A stretch of DNA of 64,000 bases. Source: Roseovarius autotrophicus. Its GTDB lineage: Bacteria > Pseudomonadota > Alphaproteobacteria > Rhodobacterales > Rhodobacteraceae. Both the position numbers and the translations under genes were made by a program. This document shows, piece by piece, positions 20,716-28,329 of the stretch. Location of the stretch: positions 227,519-291,518 of the forward strand of contig NZ_JAGQDH010000003.1 in assembly GCF_018069895.1 (NCBI RefSeq), read 5' to 3'. The notes beneath the pieces were generated by a model, which saw nothing but the letters and a program-made list of their open reading frames with translations, was not told the origin of the DNA and ran no database searches. The first letter of the stretch is position 1, and each line of letters opens with the position of its first letter.

Positions 20716-21954
20716 ATGAAAATCCTCTTTATCCACCAGAATTTTCCGGGGCAATACAAGCATCTGGCCCCGTTGCTGGTGCGGCAGGGGCATCATTGCG
20801 TGGCGCTTACGCTGCGGGTGAAGGAGGCGAGCACATGGCAGGGCGTGCGGGTGGTCCCCTATGCCCTGCCCAGGCGGGACGCGCAGGCGCTGCATCCGTG
20901 GCTGGTGGACCTTGACAGCAAGCTCACGCGCGGCGAGGCGTGCTGGCGCGCGGCAATGGCGCTGAAGGAGCGCGGTTATGCGCCCGATCTCATCCTTGCC
21001 CATCCCGGCTGGGGCGAATCGCTGTTTCTGCGCGATGTCTGGCCTGAGGCGCGGCTTGGGCTTTATTGCGAGCTTTACCACCTTGCCGACTGGCCGCATC
21101 TGGGGTTCGACCGCGAATTCCCGAGCCACGAGCCCGAGGTCGAACCGCTGCGCATCCGCATGCGCAATATCAACAACCATCTGCATTTTGCCGAGGCCCA
21201 TGCCGGGATCAGCCCGACGCGGTTTCAGGCCGATACCTTCCCCGAACCGTTCCGCGACCGCATCACCGTAAGCCATGACGGCATCGACACGCTGAGCGCC
21301 TGCCCCGCGCCGGATGTGCGGCTGGAGGTGGAGGGGGCGGGCACCCTCACCCGCGCCGATGAGGTCATCACCTTCGTCAATCGCAACCTCGAGCCCTACC
21401 GGGGCTATCACATCTTCATGCGCGCGCTGCCGCGCCTCCTGCGCGAGCGGCCCCACGCGCGCGTGCTGATCGTGGGCGGCGACGAGGTGAGCTATGGCGC
21501 GCGCCCGCCCAAGGGGCAGACCTGGAAGCAGATCTTTATCGACGAGGTGCGCGGGCGCATCGCCACGCCCGACTGGGAAAGGGTGCATTTTCTGGGCCGC
21601 ATCCCCTATGATCGGTTCCTGCGGCTTTTGCAGGTAAGCCGCGTGCATGTCTATCTCAGCTACCCTTTCGTGCTGAGTTGGTCGCTGTTGGAGGCGATGG
21701 CCTGCGAGGCGGCGATTGTCGCCAGCGATACCGCGCCCGTGCGAGAGGTGATCACGCAGGACAAGACCGGGCGACTGGTGGATTTCTTCGATGCCGAGGC
21801 TCTGGTGGCGGAGGTCTGCGCGCTGCTTGAGGCCGCGGAGGCACGCCGCGCGCTCGGTCAGGCCGCGCGGCGGCTTATTCAGCAACGCTATGACCTGCGC
21901 GGCATCTGCCTGCCGCGTCAGGTCAAATGGGTCACGGATATCGCCGCGCGGTAG
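20716..21954 (+). CDS. Glycosyltransferase family 4 protein
   Basis: A GT-B fold glycosyltransferase, probably working on a surface polysaccharide; the acceptor is unknown. The 412-residue protein opens with [17 protein letters not shown] (N-terminal Rossmann domain). It also carries [12 protein letters not shown], the nucleotide-sugar domain start [37 protein letters not shown], and the E(X)7E-type region in [20 protein letters not shown]. No signal peptide or membrane helix is present. It stands alone, divergent from leuS (about 146 bases) and convergent with the DUF3576 gene, so it is not part of a recognisable polysaccharide cluster. Confidence 0.9.
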   Translation: MKILFIHQNFPGQYKHLAPLLVRQGHHCVALTLRVKEASTWQGVRVVPYALPRRDAQALHPWLVDLDSKLTRGEACWRAAMALKERGYAPDLILAHPGWGESLFLRDVWPEARLGLYCELYHLADWPHLGFDREFPSHEPEVEPLRIRMRNINNHLHFAEAHAGISPTRFQADTFPEPFRDRITVSHDGIDTLSACPAPDVRLEVEGAGTLTRADEVITFVNRNLEPYRGYHIFMRALPRLLRERPHARVLIVGGDEVSYGARPPKGQTWKQIFIDEVRGRIATPDWERVHFLGRIPYDRFLRLLQVSRVHVYLSYPFVLSWSLLEAMACEAAIVASDTAPVREVITQDKTGRLVDFFDAEALVAEVCALLEAAEARRALGQAARRLIQQRYDLRGICLPRQVKWVTDIAAR

Positions 21955-21960
21955 GGCGGA

Positions 21961-22440
21961 TCAGAACCGGCCCGCCTGAATGCGCAACTGGCGCGCGCGG
22001 TTGAGGATGGCGTCTTCGACGGCGCGGGTGGTGGCGGCATCGACCGGGCCGCGCTGCGTCTGGAGCGCGACCTTGAGCGAACGCGCGTCAAGCGCCGGAT
22101 CGCTGATGAGCACGGTCGCGCGATAGGCCTGGCCGCCGCCCGGCGGCACGCCGAAGCCCGTGGAGATCACGCCGGTAAACGGATCGGCGGCCTCGATCGG
22201 CAGGAAATTGAGCACTTCAAGAGAGGCGGTCCACAGAAACCGGTTGACCTTGACGGTTTCGCGCCCGCCCCGGAACGCGTCGAGTAGCGACCCGTCAGCG
22301 GGATTGGCGCGCGCTTCGCGTCCACCCTTGACCCGCATGGCTTCGGGGTCGAGCCGGGTGTTCTTGAACCCGCTGCACCCTGCGAGAACCGCGAGGCAAG
22401 CCATGGTCAGGCCGAGCATTTTGAGACGCGAATGGGTCAT
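21961..22440 (-). CDS. DUF3576 lipoprotein
   Basis: A 159-residue predicted outer-membrane or periplasmic lipoprotein. The signal ends in VLAGC with lipid-bearing Cys22. The DUF3576 core is recognisable as VNRFLWTASLEVLNFLPI followed by ADPFTGVISTGF, and the C-terminus has ARQLRIQAGRF. The function is unknown. In other alphaproteobacteria this family often sits next to leuS-lptE-holA, as here across one intervening gene, which hints at an envelope role. The start at 22440 was chosen because it directly precedes the signal peptide. Confidence 0.88.
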   Translation of the reverse strand: MTHSRLKMLGLTMACLAVLAGCSGFKNTRLDPEAMRVKGGREARANPADGSLLDAFRGGRETVKVNRFLWTASLEVLNFLPIEAADPFTGVISTGFGVPPGGGQAYRATVLISDPALDARSLKVALQTQRGPVDAATTRAVEDAILNRARQLRIQAGRF

Positions 22441-22572
22441 GGCACCGTCCGGTATTGTTTCCACCCTACTATCCAAGCCGTGCTTGAGGGGCAAGCCCGA
22501 TGCGCGGGGCCTTGCACGCGCCCCGCTGCGCGTGGCAGTCAGGCGACAGGATCAGGGCGAGGGAGGCACAAG

Positions 22573-23226
22573 GTGGGGCTGAACGACATCACCGCGCGGA
22601 TCAGGCAGGCAGAGGTGGCCGCCGGGCGTGCGCCGGGCAGTGTGACACTGATCGCCGTCTCGAAGGTGCAGCCCGAGGCGCGCGTCGAGGCGGTCCTGCA
22701 GCAAGGGCACCGCGTTTTTGGCGAGAACCGGGTGCAGGAGGCGGCGGGGCGCTGGCCGCCGTTTCAGGCGCGGTTCGAGGGGGTATCGCTGCATCTCATC
22801 GGGCCGTTGCAGACCAACAAGGCGCGGCAGGCGGTAGAGATGTTCGACGCCATTCATTCGGTTGATCGGCCAAAGCTTGCGCAGGTGCTGGCGCGGCTGG
22901 CGCAGGAATTGGGGCGCTGTCCTGAGCTGTTCATTCAGGTGAACACCGGCGAGGAGGCGCAAAAGGCCGGGGTCGCACCGGGCGAGACCGATGCCTTGGT
23001 GGCCGAATGTCGTGCGCTCGATCTGCCGGTCGTGGGCCTCATGTGCATCCCGCCGGTGGACGAGGAACCGAGCCTGCATTTCGCGCTTCTGGCGAAACTG
23101 GCGGCGCGCAACGGGCTGAGCGGCCTGTCCATGGGCATGAGCGACGATTTCGAGCGCGCCATCGCGCAGGGGGCGACGCATGTGCGGGTGGGGTCGGCGA
23201 TCTTCGGCGCGCGCGATTACGATTAA
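22573..23226 (+). CDS. yggS: YggS family pyridoxal phosphate homeostasis protein
   Basis: A PLP-binding TIM-barrel protein that buffers PLP and affects amino acid pools; it has no known catalytic activity. Translation starts at GTG 22573, seven bases after a clear GGGAGG ribosome-binding site, giving 217 residues, the usual size. PLP would bind Lys31 in LIAVSKVQPE. Other landmarks are FGENRVQEA, LHLIGPLQTNK, IQVNTGEEAQKAG, GLMCIPP and the phosphate-binding SMGMSDDFERAIAQGATHVRVG (two parts). The stop overlaps that of the converging YkuD gene by three bases. Confidence 0.95.
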   Translation: MGLNDITARIRQAEVAAGRAPGSVTLIAVSKVQPEARVEAVLQQGHRVFGENRVQEAAGRWPPFQARFEGVSLHLIGPLQTNKARQAVEMFDAIHSVDRPKLAQVLARLAQELGRCPELFIQVNTGEEAQKAGVAPGETDALVAECRALDLPVVGLMCIPPVDEEPSLHFALLAKLAARNGLSGLSMGMSDDFERAIAQGATHVRVGSAIFGARDYD

Positions 23227-23723
23227 CGACCCCGCACGATCAGCCGCGCGCCGAAGGTGAGGCGGGCGGCGATGGTGCGCAGGTGGCGGGGGTCGAGGGC
23301 GACGCAGCCTGCGGTGGGATAGCCGGGCCGCCGCCACTGGTGGATGAAGATGCACGAGCCGCGCCCGCGCACCGGGTAGGGCCAGTTCCAGTCGGTGACG
23401 ATCACCAGATCATAGAGCGGATCGGCGCGGCGAAGCGCCTCGTGGCTGTGCGGGTAGGGGGCGCGGACCATGAGGTTATACGCCTCATGGGTGGGATCGT
23501 CGGACCACAGATCGCCGGGGCGGATGGGCCGCGCCCAATCGGCGGGGCGCGTCATGCGGTCGGGGCGATAGAGCATCCCCACGATACGATGATGTCCCGA
23601 AGGCGTCGCGCCGTCGCCCTCATGCTTGCGCGTGCTGATGCCGCCGTGCCCGATGGTGCAGGGGTAACGCCGTCCCTGAAAGCGCAATCCAAGCGGGGTG
23701 AGAACCAGATCGTTCGGTGTCAT
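23223..23723 (-). CDS. YkuD-type L,D-transpeptidase family protein
   Basis: A 166-residue protein with the YkuD fold. The catalytic region is visible as IFIHQWRRPGYPTAGCVAL, with His128 and nucleophile Cys140. The common SHGC is here TAGC, as in the stand-alone subgroup lacking LysM domains. No signal peptide is visible, which is unusual for a cell-wall cross-linking enzyme and also seen in this subgroup. The start at 23723 (MTPNDLVLTPLGLRF) fits the family; upstream codons extend the frame without similarity. It converges on yggS. Confidence 0.87.
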   Translation of the reverse strand: MTPNDLVLTPLGLRFQGRRYPCTIGHGGISTRKHEGDGATPSGHHRIVGMLYRPDRMTRPADWARPIRPGDLWSDDPTHEAYNLMVRAPYPHSHEALRRADPLYDLVIVTDWNWPYPVRGRGSCIFIHQWRRPGYPTAGCVALDPRHLRTIAARLTFGARLIVRGR

Positions 23724-23892
23724 GAGCCTGTCGTAGCATCTCTCATGTGTCGGTCCAGAGATTTCGGGGGCGAACATGTTTTTGATTGCGCTATCGCTGC
23801 GAGCGCACAAATATTGCACTCTGCCGGATTCGGCAGCATGATGTGCCTGAAAAGCGTTCAAAAGGTTAACCTTAAGTCAATTTCCGCCTATG

Positions 23893-23914
23893 CAATTTCT
23901 GCATGGCAGAATTG
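23893..23914. repeat. Imperfect palindrome upstream of DUF1127 gene
   Basis: CAATTTCTGC (23893-23902) and GCAGAATTG (23906-23914) form an inverted repeat with one extra base in the left arm. It ends 13 bases before the RpoH-like -35 element, a plausible operator position. Function unknown. Confidence 0.4.
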
Positions 23915-23926
23915 TTTGTGTCGGGT

Positions 23927-23957
23927 ATTGTGCAGATGCAGAAACCGACTATCTTTG
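23927..23957 (+). promoter_or_regulatory. RpoH-like (heat-shock type) promoter of DUF1127-sRNA locus
   Basis: ATTG at 23927-23930, a 17-base spacer, then ACTATCTTTG at 23948-23957. The alphaproteobacterial RpoH consensus is CTTG-N17-CYTATNTNNG; only the first base of each element differs. It is placed about 65 bases before the DUF1127 start. In R. sphaeroides the homologous locus is transcribed by RpoHI/RpoHII, which supports the assignment. Inferred from sequence only. Confidence 0.6.
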
Positions 23958-24021
23958 GTTCAACGAAGGACGGCAGACAGAACTTGCTGCCCGGAACGAA
24001 CAGAATCGCAAGGATACGAAA

Positions 24022-24246
24022 ATGGCACAGTCGATCGTCACGCGCGACAGCGCCGCCGCCTCGGTCGGCGAAGAGCTGCGCCGGGCCGTCAATGCCGCAA
24101 TGCAGCGTCTCGCGGATCACCGCGCCTATCGTCGCACGATCCGCGAGTTGTCAGATCTCAGCACGCACGATCTGGCCGATCTTGGCCTGCATCGCAGCGA
24201 GATCCGGCGAGTCGCATACGAAACGGTTTACGGCCACAGGTCGTAA
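24022..24246 (+). CDS. DUF1127 protein (CcaF1-like small RNA-binding protein)
   Basis: A 74-residue basic protein. The C-terminal half carries the DUF1127 helix-turn-helix-like core: YRRTIRELSDLSTHDLADLG, then LHRSEIRRVAYE. In Rhodobacter sphaeroides a DUF1127 protein (CcaF1) is encoded directly before four homologous sRNAs (CcsR1-4), binds RNA and affects their processing. Here the same order is seen: this gene is followed within 15 bases by four hairpins with a shared loop. The start at 24022 was chosen for family length; the frame is open further upstream. It is likely stress-induced through the RpoH-like promoter at 23927-23957. Confidence 0.9.
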   Translation: MAQSIVTRDSAAASVGEELRRAVNAAMQRLADHRAYRRTIRELSDLSTHDLADLGLHRSEIRRVAYETVYGHRS

Positions 24247-24256
24247 GCGAAGGAAT

Positions 24257-24289
24257 CGGTCGCGCCTCTCCTCCTCCCTGGTGCGGCCG
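24257..24289 (+). ncRNA. CcsR/cuckoo-family small RNA hairpin 1
   Basis: A 10-bp stem with two G-U pairs (24257-24266 with 24280-24289) presents the 13-base loop TCTCCTCCTCCCT. The loop contains CCTCCTCCC, the defining motif of the CcsR (cuckoo) RNAs, which is complementary to Shine-Dalgarno sequences. It starts 11 bases after the DUF1127 stop, so it is probably processed from the same transcript. The ends of the mature RNA cannot be read from sequence; the coordinates give the hairpin. Confidence 0.85.
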
Positions 24290-24292
24290 TAA

Positions 24293-24334
24293 CGGTCTCG
24301 GGCTTCCTCTCCTCCTCCCTGGAGTCCGTGACCG
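24293..24334 (+). ncRNA. CcsR/cuckoo-family small RNA hairpin 2
   Basis: A 14-bp imperfect stem (24293-24306 with 24321-24334; one T-T mismatch) displays the same TCTCCTCCTCCCT loop as hairpin 1. Stem bases differ almost completely from hairpin 1 while pairing is kept, which is compensatory evidence for RNA structure. It is followed by a perfect 7-bp hairpin, CGGGATC/GATCCCG (24341-24358), that may separate RNA 2 from RNA 3. Confidence 0.85.
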
Positions 24335-24364
24335 AAAGACCGGGATCGCATGATCCCGAGAGAT

Positions 24365-24401
24365 CGCGAATGGCCCTCTCCTCCTCCCTGGGCCGGACGT
24401 G
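24365..24401 (+). ncRNA. CcsR/cuckoo-family small RNA hairpin 3
   Basis: The third copy: a six-pair upper stem (24371-24376 with 24390-24395), a 2x2 internal loop, and a four-pair lower stem (24365-24368 with 24398-24401). The loop is again TCTCCTCCTCCCT. Same family and reasoning as hairpins 1 and 2. Confidence 0.83.
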
Positions 24402-24406
24402 TCAGG

Positions 24407-24447
24407 AAGCGGCGACCCCCCTCCTCCTCCCTGGGGTCGCCGCTTTT
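24407..24447 (+). ncRNA. CcsR/cuckoo-family small RNA hairpin 4, also the locus terminator
   Basis: A perfect 13-bp stem (24407-24419 with 24433-24445) with loop CCTCCTCCTCCCT, one base different from the other three. It is followed by T-rich DNA (TTTT at 24444-24447, then CTGTTTT), so the hairpin doubles as a Rho-independent terminator for the whole DUF1127-RNA transcript. The last copy acting as terminator mirrors the R. sphaeroides arrangement. Confidence 0.87.
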
Positions 24448-24467
24448 CTGTTTTCGGGGGTTTCCCG

Positions 24468-24734
24468 TCAGTTGAGCCAGCGTGCACGCCCGCGCCGCAT
24501 CGGTGTGGGGCAGGGCAGGGCGGCGGCGTTCAGGAAATCGACAAAGGCGCGGGCGGCCGCGCTTTGCGCGCCCTGGGCCGCCTGGCTGGCGAGCGCCTCG
24601 CGCGCCGTGTCGGTGGTGACGGGGCCGGGGGCGGCAAATACCCATTCCAGAAATCCCAGCCGGGCGAGGGCTTGCGCCTGTGCGCCCATGGCCGGGCTTT
24701 CCTCGAGCGCGCCGATGATTCGGGTCAGGATCAT
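24468..24734 (-). CDS. Uncharacterised 88-residue protein controlled by a cobalamin riboswitch
   Basis: I do not recognise this family. The product is 88 residues, alpha-helical in character, alanine-rich, with no membrane helix or signal peptide. It has a central LARLGFLEWVFAAPGPV, a helix with LASQAAQGAQSAAARAF, and a basic C-terminus containing PCPTPMRRGRARW. The gene is supported by a strong Shine-Dalgarno sequence (GGGGAGA, 24741-24747) six bases before the ATG at 24734 and by the riboswitch in its leader. It is a single-gene unit that converges on the sRNA terminator. A link to cobalamin uptake, synthesis or a B12-independent substitute is inferred from the riboswitch alone. Confidence 0.65.
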   Translation of the reverse strand: MILTRIIGALEESPAMGAQAQALARLGFLEWVFAAPGPVTTDTAREALASQAAQGAQSAAARAFVDFLNAAALPCPTPMRRGRARWLN

Positions 24735-24745
24735 GGTGGTTCTCC

Positions 24746-24765
24746 CCGGTCGCACCCCGGACCGG
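24746..24765 (-). promoter_or_regulatory. Putative riboswitch expression-platform hairpin
   Basis: CCGGTC (24746-24751) pairs with GACCGG (24760-24765). Read on the minus strand the stem runs directly into the GGGGAGA ribosome-binding site of the 88-residue gene, so it could expose or mask the site in response to the aptamer. Translational control is inferred. Confidence 0.45.
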
Positions 24766-24814
24766 ATGGGGCGAGGGGGCAGGGCGCGCGCGCCCGCATC
24801 GCCCCCCGCGATTG

Positions 24815-25012
24815 CGACAATGCCAAGGCTGGTTTCCGGGCTTGGGGGGTGGGCCTGCTGGCCCGTGCGTTCCGGCGCCTTCCCGAGACCCTTGGTCCCA
24901 GTGGCATCGTGCCGGATCGCCCTCCCTTACCGTTGCGGGGGCAGCGCCGGTGTTTCACCGGCTTCCCAATTCTCCGCCCCGAGGGGCGGCACCCTGACAA
25001 GCCCGAGCGTAG
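24815..25012 (-). promoter_or_regulatory. Cobalamin (B12) riboswitch
   Basis: The aptamer core is read on the minus strand in the proper order: GGTGCC (24993-24988), GCCGGTGAAACACCGGC stem, GCTGCCCCCGCAACGGTAAG (24945-24926), GCCACTG (24905-24899), and the B12 box GCCCGGAAACCAGCC (24841-24827). All conserved blocks of the adenosylcobalamin class are present with normal spacing. The B12 box lies about 93 bases before the start codon of the 88-residue gene. It presumably represses when cobalamin is plentiful. The outer limits are approximate. Confidence 0.93.
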
Positions 25013-25132
25013 CAGCCCACCGGATTCCGGCAAGCGCAAATGCGGCAGCGCGGCGCGGAAAGCGGCGCGTGCCCTCTTTTGGTCGGGCCGTGTGCGGGGT
25101 AGCGTGGCGCGACCCGTTGAAGGAGCCCGTTC

Positions 25133-26392
25133 GTGACCGATCCCGAGACCCTTTTGCGCGCGCTTTTCGCGCGTGCCGTGGCGGTGGCCGACCCGATGCA
25201 GAGCCTCGCCGCGCATCTGCCGCCGCGCCCCGAGGGCCGGGTGGTGGTGATCGGCGCGGGCAAGGCGAGCGCGCGCATGGCTGAGGCAGTGGAGGCGGTC
25301 TGGGGCCCCTGCGAGGGGCTGGTGATCACGCGCTATGGCTACGGTCGTCCTTGTGCGGGCATCGAGATTGTCGAGGCGGCGCATCCGGTGCCCGATGCGG
25401 CGGGAATGGCGGCCACCGCGCGGATGCTGCGGCTGGTCGAGGGGCTTGGCGCGGGCGACATGGTGCTGGCGCTGATCTCGGGGGGGGCCTCGGCGCTGTT
25501 GGTGCAGCCTGCGGGGGCAATGACGCTGGGGGAAAAGCAGGCGGTGAACGCGGCGCTCTTGGCGTCGGGCGCCCCCATTGGGCAGATGAACGTGCTGCGC
25601 AAACATCTGAGCCGGGTCAAGGGCGGGCAGATGGCCGCCGCCGCCTGGCCCGCGCGGATGCTGGCGCTGCTGATTTCGGATGTGCCGGGGGATGATCCGG
25701 GGATGATCGGCTCTGGCCCCACGGTGGGCGAGGCGAGCACGCCCGAGGACGCGCGCGCGATCGTGGCACGGTATGGCATCGCCCTGCCGCCTTCGGCCGA
25801 GGCCGTTCTGAACGGGCCGACGGAAGTGGTTGCGCCAGAGGATCCGCGTCTGGGGCGGGTCGAGAACGTGATTTACGCGGCCCCGTCGCAATCGCTGGCG
25901 GCGGCGGCGGAGATGGCGCGGGCCGAGGGGCTGCGGGTGGAGGTTCTGGGTGACGATCTGGAGGGCGAGGCGCGAGAGGTGGCGCGCGATCATGCCGCGC
26001 GCGCGCTGGCGGCGCAGCGGGGGCTGGTGCGCGGGGATGCACCGGTGCTGCTTGTGTCGGGGGGCGAGTTGACGGTGACGCGGCGCGGCGACGGCGTGGG
26101 CGGGCCGAATGCGGAATATGCGCTGGCGCTGGCGCTGGCGCTTGGGGGGGCGTCGGGCATTCATGCGATTGCCTGCGATACCGACGGGGTTGATGGCGCG
26201 GCAGAGGTGGCGGGGGCACTGATCGGGCCCGAGACTCTGGCAGAGGCGCGGGCTGCGGGCGTCGATCCTGCGGCGGCGCTGGCGCGCAATGACGCGCACG
26301 GATTCTTTGGCGCGATTGGCGGGCAGGTGGTGACCGGCCCCACGCTGACCAATGTCAATGATTTCCGCGCCATCCTTGTTGCGCCCGCCTGA
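25133..26392 (+). CDS. Glycerate kinase / hydroxypyruvate reductase (DUF4147-MOFRL family)
   Basis: The GckA/TtuD-type enzyme phosphorylates D-glycerate to 2-phosphoglycerate in the serine-cycle/glyoxylate and tartrate pathways; some members were named hydroxypyruvate reductase. The 419-residue protein shows VVVIGAGKASARMAEAVE, the glycine-rich ALISGGASALL, NVLRKHLSRVKGGQMA, and the MOFRL domain with LLVSGGELTVT, GGPNAEYALALAL and DTDGVDG. It starts at GTG 25133 after an AGGAG site. It is divergent from the riboswitch gene and its mRNA is not under that riboswitch. Confidence 0.92.
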   Translation: MTDPETLLRALFARAVAVADPMQSLAAHLPPRPEGRVVVIGAGKASARMAEAVEAVWGPCEGLVITRYGYGRPCAGIEIVEAAHPVPDAAGMAATARMLRLVEGLGAGDMVLALISGGASALLVQPAGAMTLGEKQAVNAALLASGAPIGQMNVLRKHLSRVKGGQMAAAAWPARMLALLISDVPGDDPGMIGSGPTVGEASTPEDARAIVARYGIALPPSAEAVLNGPTEVVAPEDPRLGRVENVIYAAPSQSLAAAAEMARAEGLRVEVLGDDLEGEAREVARDHAARALAAQRGLVRGDAPVLLVSGGELTVTRRGDGVGGPNAEYALALALALGGASGIHAIACDTDGVDGAAEVAGALIGPETLAEARAAGVDPAAALARNDAHGFFGAIGGQVVTGPTLTNVNDFRAILVAPA

Positions 26393-26470
26393 CGCCGCGT
26401 CGCGACGGGAATCGAGTCGCATCACCCCCCGAAGTTTGCGATAATAAATCGTTATCTACGGAGTTTGCCC

Positions 26471-26851
26471 ATGCACCGACGGTCATTTTTCGGCCTTCTC
26501 GCTGCCCTGCTGCTGCTGGCGTCGCTGCCTGCGGGGGCGGCCAATGTCAGGCTGAGTGCCAGCGAGATCGAGGCGCTTCTCTCCGGCAACACCATTGTCG
26601 GCACCTGGTCCGGCACGGCCTATCGCCAGTATTTCGCCACCGATGGGACGACGGTTTATGTTCCTGATGGCGGCAAGCCCGACGAGGGGCGCTGGCGCAC
26701 CAATCCGCAGACCAACGACTATGAGAGCTGGTGGCGTAGCACGGGCTGGACGCCCTACGCGCTTGTACGCACCGATGCGGGCAGTCTGGCCTGGGTCAAT
26801 GGCGACCGGATGGAGCCGTTTCGGGTGCAGTCGGGACGACAGATCAAGTGA
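26471..26851 (+). CDS. Small secreted protein of unknown function
   Basis: A 126-residue precursor with a clear Sec signal peptide: basic MHRRSFF, a leucine/alanine core, and cleavage after GAA near residue 21. The mature part (about 105 residues) is tryptophan- and tyrosine-rich: NTIVGTWSGTAYRQYFATDG, YVPDGGKPDEGRW, NDYESWWRSTGW, a pattern like a small beta barrel with a GTW motif at the first strand. I cannot name a family. The ATG at 26471 follows ACGGAG; an in-frame TTG six bases earlier is less likely. A short inverted repeat (GATAA/TTATC) lies about 20 bases upstream. It converges on sdaA. Confidence 0.75.
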   Translation: MHRRSFFGLLAALLLLASLPAGAANVRLSASEIEALLSGNTIVGTWSGTAYRQYFATDGTTVYVPDGGKPDEGRWRTNPQTNDYESWWRSTGWTPYALVRTDAGSLAWVNGDRMEPFRVQSGRQIK

Positions 26852-26857
26852 TGCCGA

Positions 26858-28231
26858 TCAGCAATTCGGCACGTTGACGGCAAGGCCGCCAAGCGAAGTT
26901 TCCTTGTATTTCGCGCTCATGTCGGCACCGGTCTGGCGCATGGTCTCGATGCAGGCATCAAGCGGCACGAAATGGGTGCCGTCGCCACGAAGCGCGAGCG
27001 AGGCGGCGGACACGGCCTTGATCGCGCCCAGCCCGTTGCGCTCGATGCAGGGCACCTGAACGAGGCCGCGCACCGGGTCGCAGGTCATGCCGAGGTGATG
27101 CTCGAGCGCGATTTCGGCGGCGTTCTCGATCTGCTGGGCCGTGCCGCCCATCACGGCACAGAGCCCGGCGGCGGCCATGGCCGAGGCACTGCCCACCTCT
27201 GCCTGACAGCCCGCCTCGGCCCCGGAGATCGAGGCGTTGAACTTGACCAGCCCGCCGATGGCGGCGGCGGTCAGCAGGAACTCCTCGACCCGACCCGCAT
27301 GCGCGCCGGGCACATGGTCGAGCCAGTAGCGGATGACCGCTGGCACCACGCCCGCCGCGCCATTGGTGGGGGCGGTGACGACCTGTCCGCCGGCCGCGTT
27401 CTCTTCGTTCACGGCCATGGCATAGGCGCTCATCCAGTCGTTGATCTTGTGCGGCGCACTGAGGTTGGTGCCGCGCTCGGCGAGAAGTGCGTCGCGGATG
27501 CCCTTGGCGCGGCGCTTGACGCCAAGCCCGCCAGGCAGCGTGCCATCGGTGGAAAGCCCGCGCTCTATACAGTCGTTCATCACCTGCCAGATACGCGCCA
27601 CGCCGGTGCGCAAGCCGTCATGCCCTCGCCGCGAAATCTCGTTGGCGCGCTTCATCTCGGCGATCGTTTTCCCGGAGCGTTCGGCCATGTCGAGCATCTC
27701 GTTGGCGGATTGGAACGGATAGGGCACCGGTGGCCCCGCGTCGCTCGCCTTGCCGGCGACCAGTTCTGCCTCGGTCATCACGAAGCCGCCACCGATGGAA
27801 TAATAGGTCTCTTGCAGGATCACGTCGCCCTGCGCGTCGGTGGCCATGAGGATCATGCCATTGGCATGGCCGGGCAGGTTGGGGCCGAAATCGAAGATCA
27901 GATCCTCTTTCGGGCTGAATGTGAGCGTGGGCAGGCCCGGCGGCGTGATCGTGTGGCTTTCGCGGATCGTCTCCAGCGTGGCCTCGGCGCGGTTGTGGTC
28001 ATAGGTTTCGGGCACAAAACCCGCGAGGCCGAGGATCGTGGCGCGGTCGCTGGCATGGCCCACCCCGGTGAAGGCGAGCGAGCCATGGAGCGAGCCGCGC
28101 AAGCCGGCGTAGTGAAACGGCTCGGCGCGCATCCGGTCAAGAAAGCGCGCGGCGGCGACCATAGGCCCCATCGTGTGCGACGACGATGGGCCGATCCCCA
28201 CCTTGAACATCTCGAAAACCGAAAGAAACAT
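26858..28231 (-). CDS. sdaA: L-serine ammonia-lyase (iron-sulfur dependent)
   Basis: Converts L-serine to pyruvate and ammonia using a [4Fe-4S] cluster. The 457-residue single-chain form contains the beta domain ([20 protein letters not shown]) followed by the alpha domain with [41 protein letters not shown] and the C-terminal AVNVPNC. The cysteines in GCQ, TCD and VPC are the expected cluster ligands. Length and order match one-polypeptide serine dehydratases of proteobacteria. It is monocistronic, with about 100 bases to the GST stop. Confidence 0.97.
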   Translation of the reverse strand: MFLSVFEMFKVGIGPSSSHTMGPMVAAARFLDRMRAEPFHYAGLRGSLHGSLAFTGVGHASDRATILGLAGFVPETYDHNRAEATLETIRESHTITPPGLPTLTFSPKEDLIFDFGPNLPGHANGMILMATDAQGDVILQETYYSIGGGFVMTEAELVAGKASDAGPPVPYPFQSANEMLDMAERSGKTIAEMKRANEISRRGHDGLRTGVARIWQVMNDCIERGLSTDGTLPGGLGVKRRAKGIRDALLAERGTNLSAPHKINDWMSAYAMAVNEENAAGGQVVTAPTNGAAGVVPAVIRYWLDHVPGAHAGRVEEFLLTAAAIGGLVKFNASISGAEAGCQAEVGSASAMAAAGLCAVMGGTAQQIENAAEIALEHHLGMTCDPVRGLVQVPCIERNGLGAIKAVSAASLALRGDGTHFVPLDACIETMRQTGADMSAKYKETSLGGLAVNVPNC

Positions 28232-28329
28232 GGCGCGCCCCCGTTGCGTGCGCCGCTTATCGCCGCACCCTGTCAGAGCTACTTGTCCGAAAGCGACGCT
28301 TCAAGGGCTGCGCGTTGACATGTGCATGA

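Noticed and set aside
24247..24447. Four regularly spaced short repeats considered as a CRISPR array
   Set aside because: Repeats are 13-16 bases, spacers are unequal and form stems with each other around the repeats, and no cas gene is near. The CcsR-type RNA explanation fits better.
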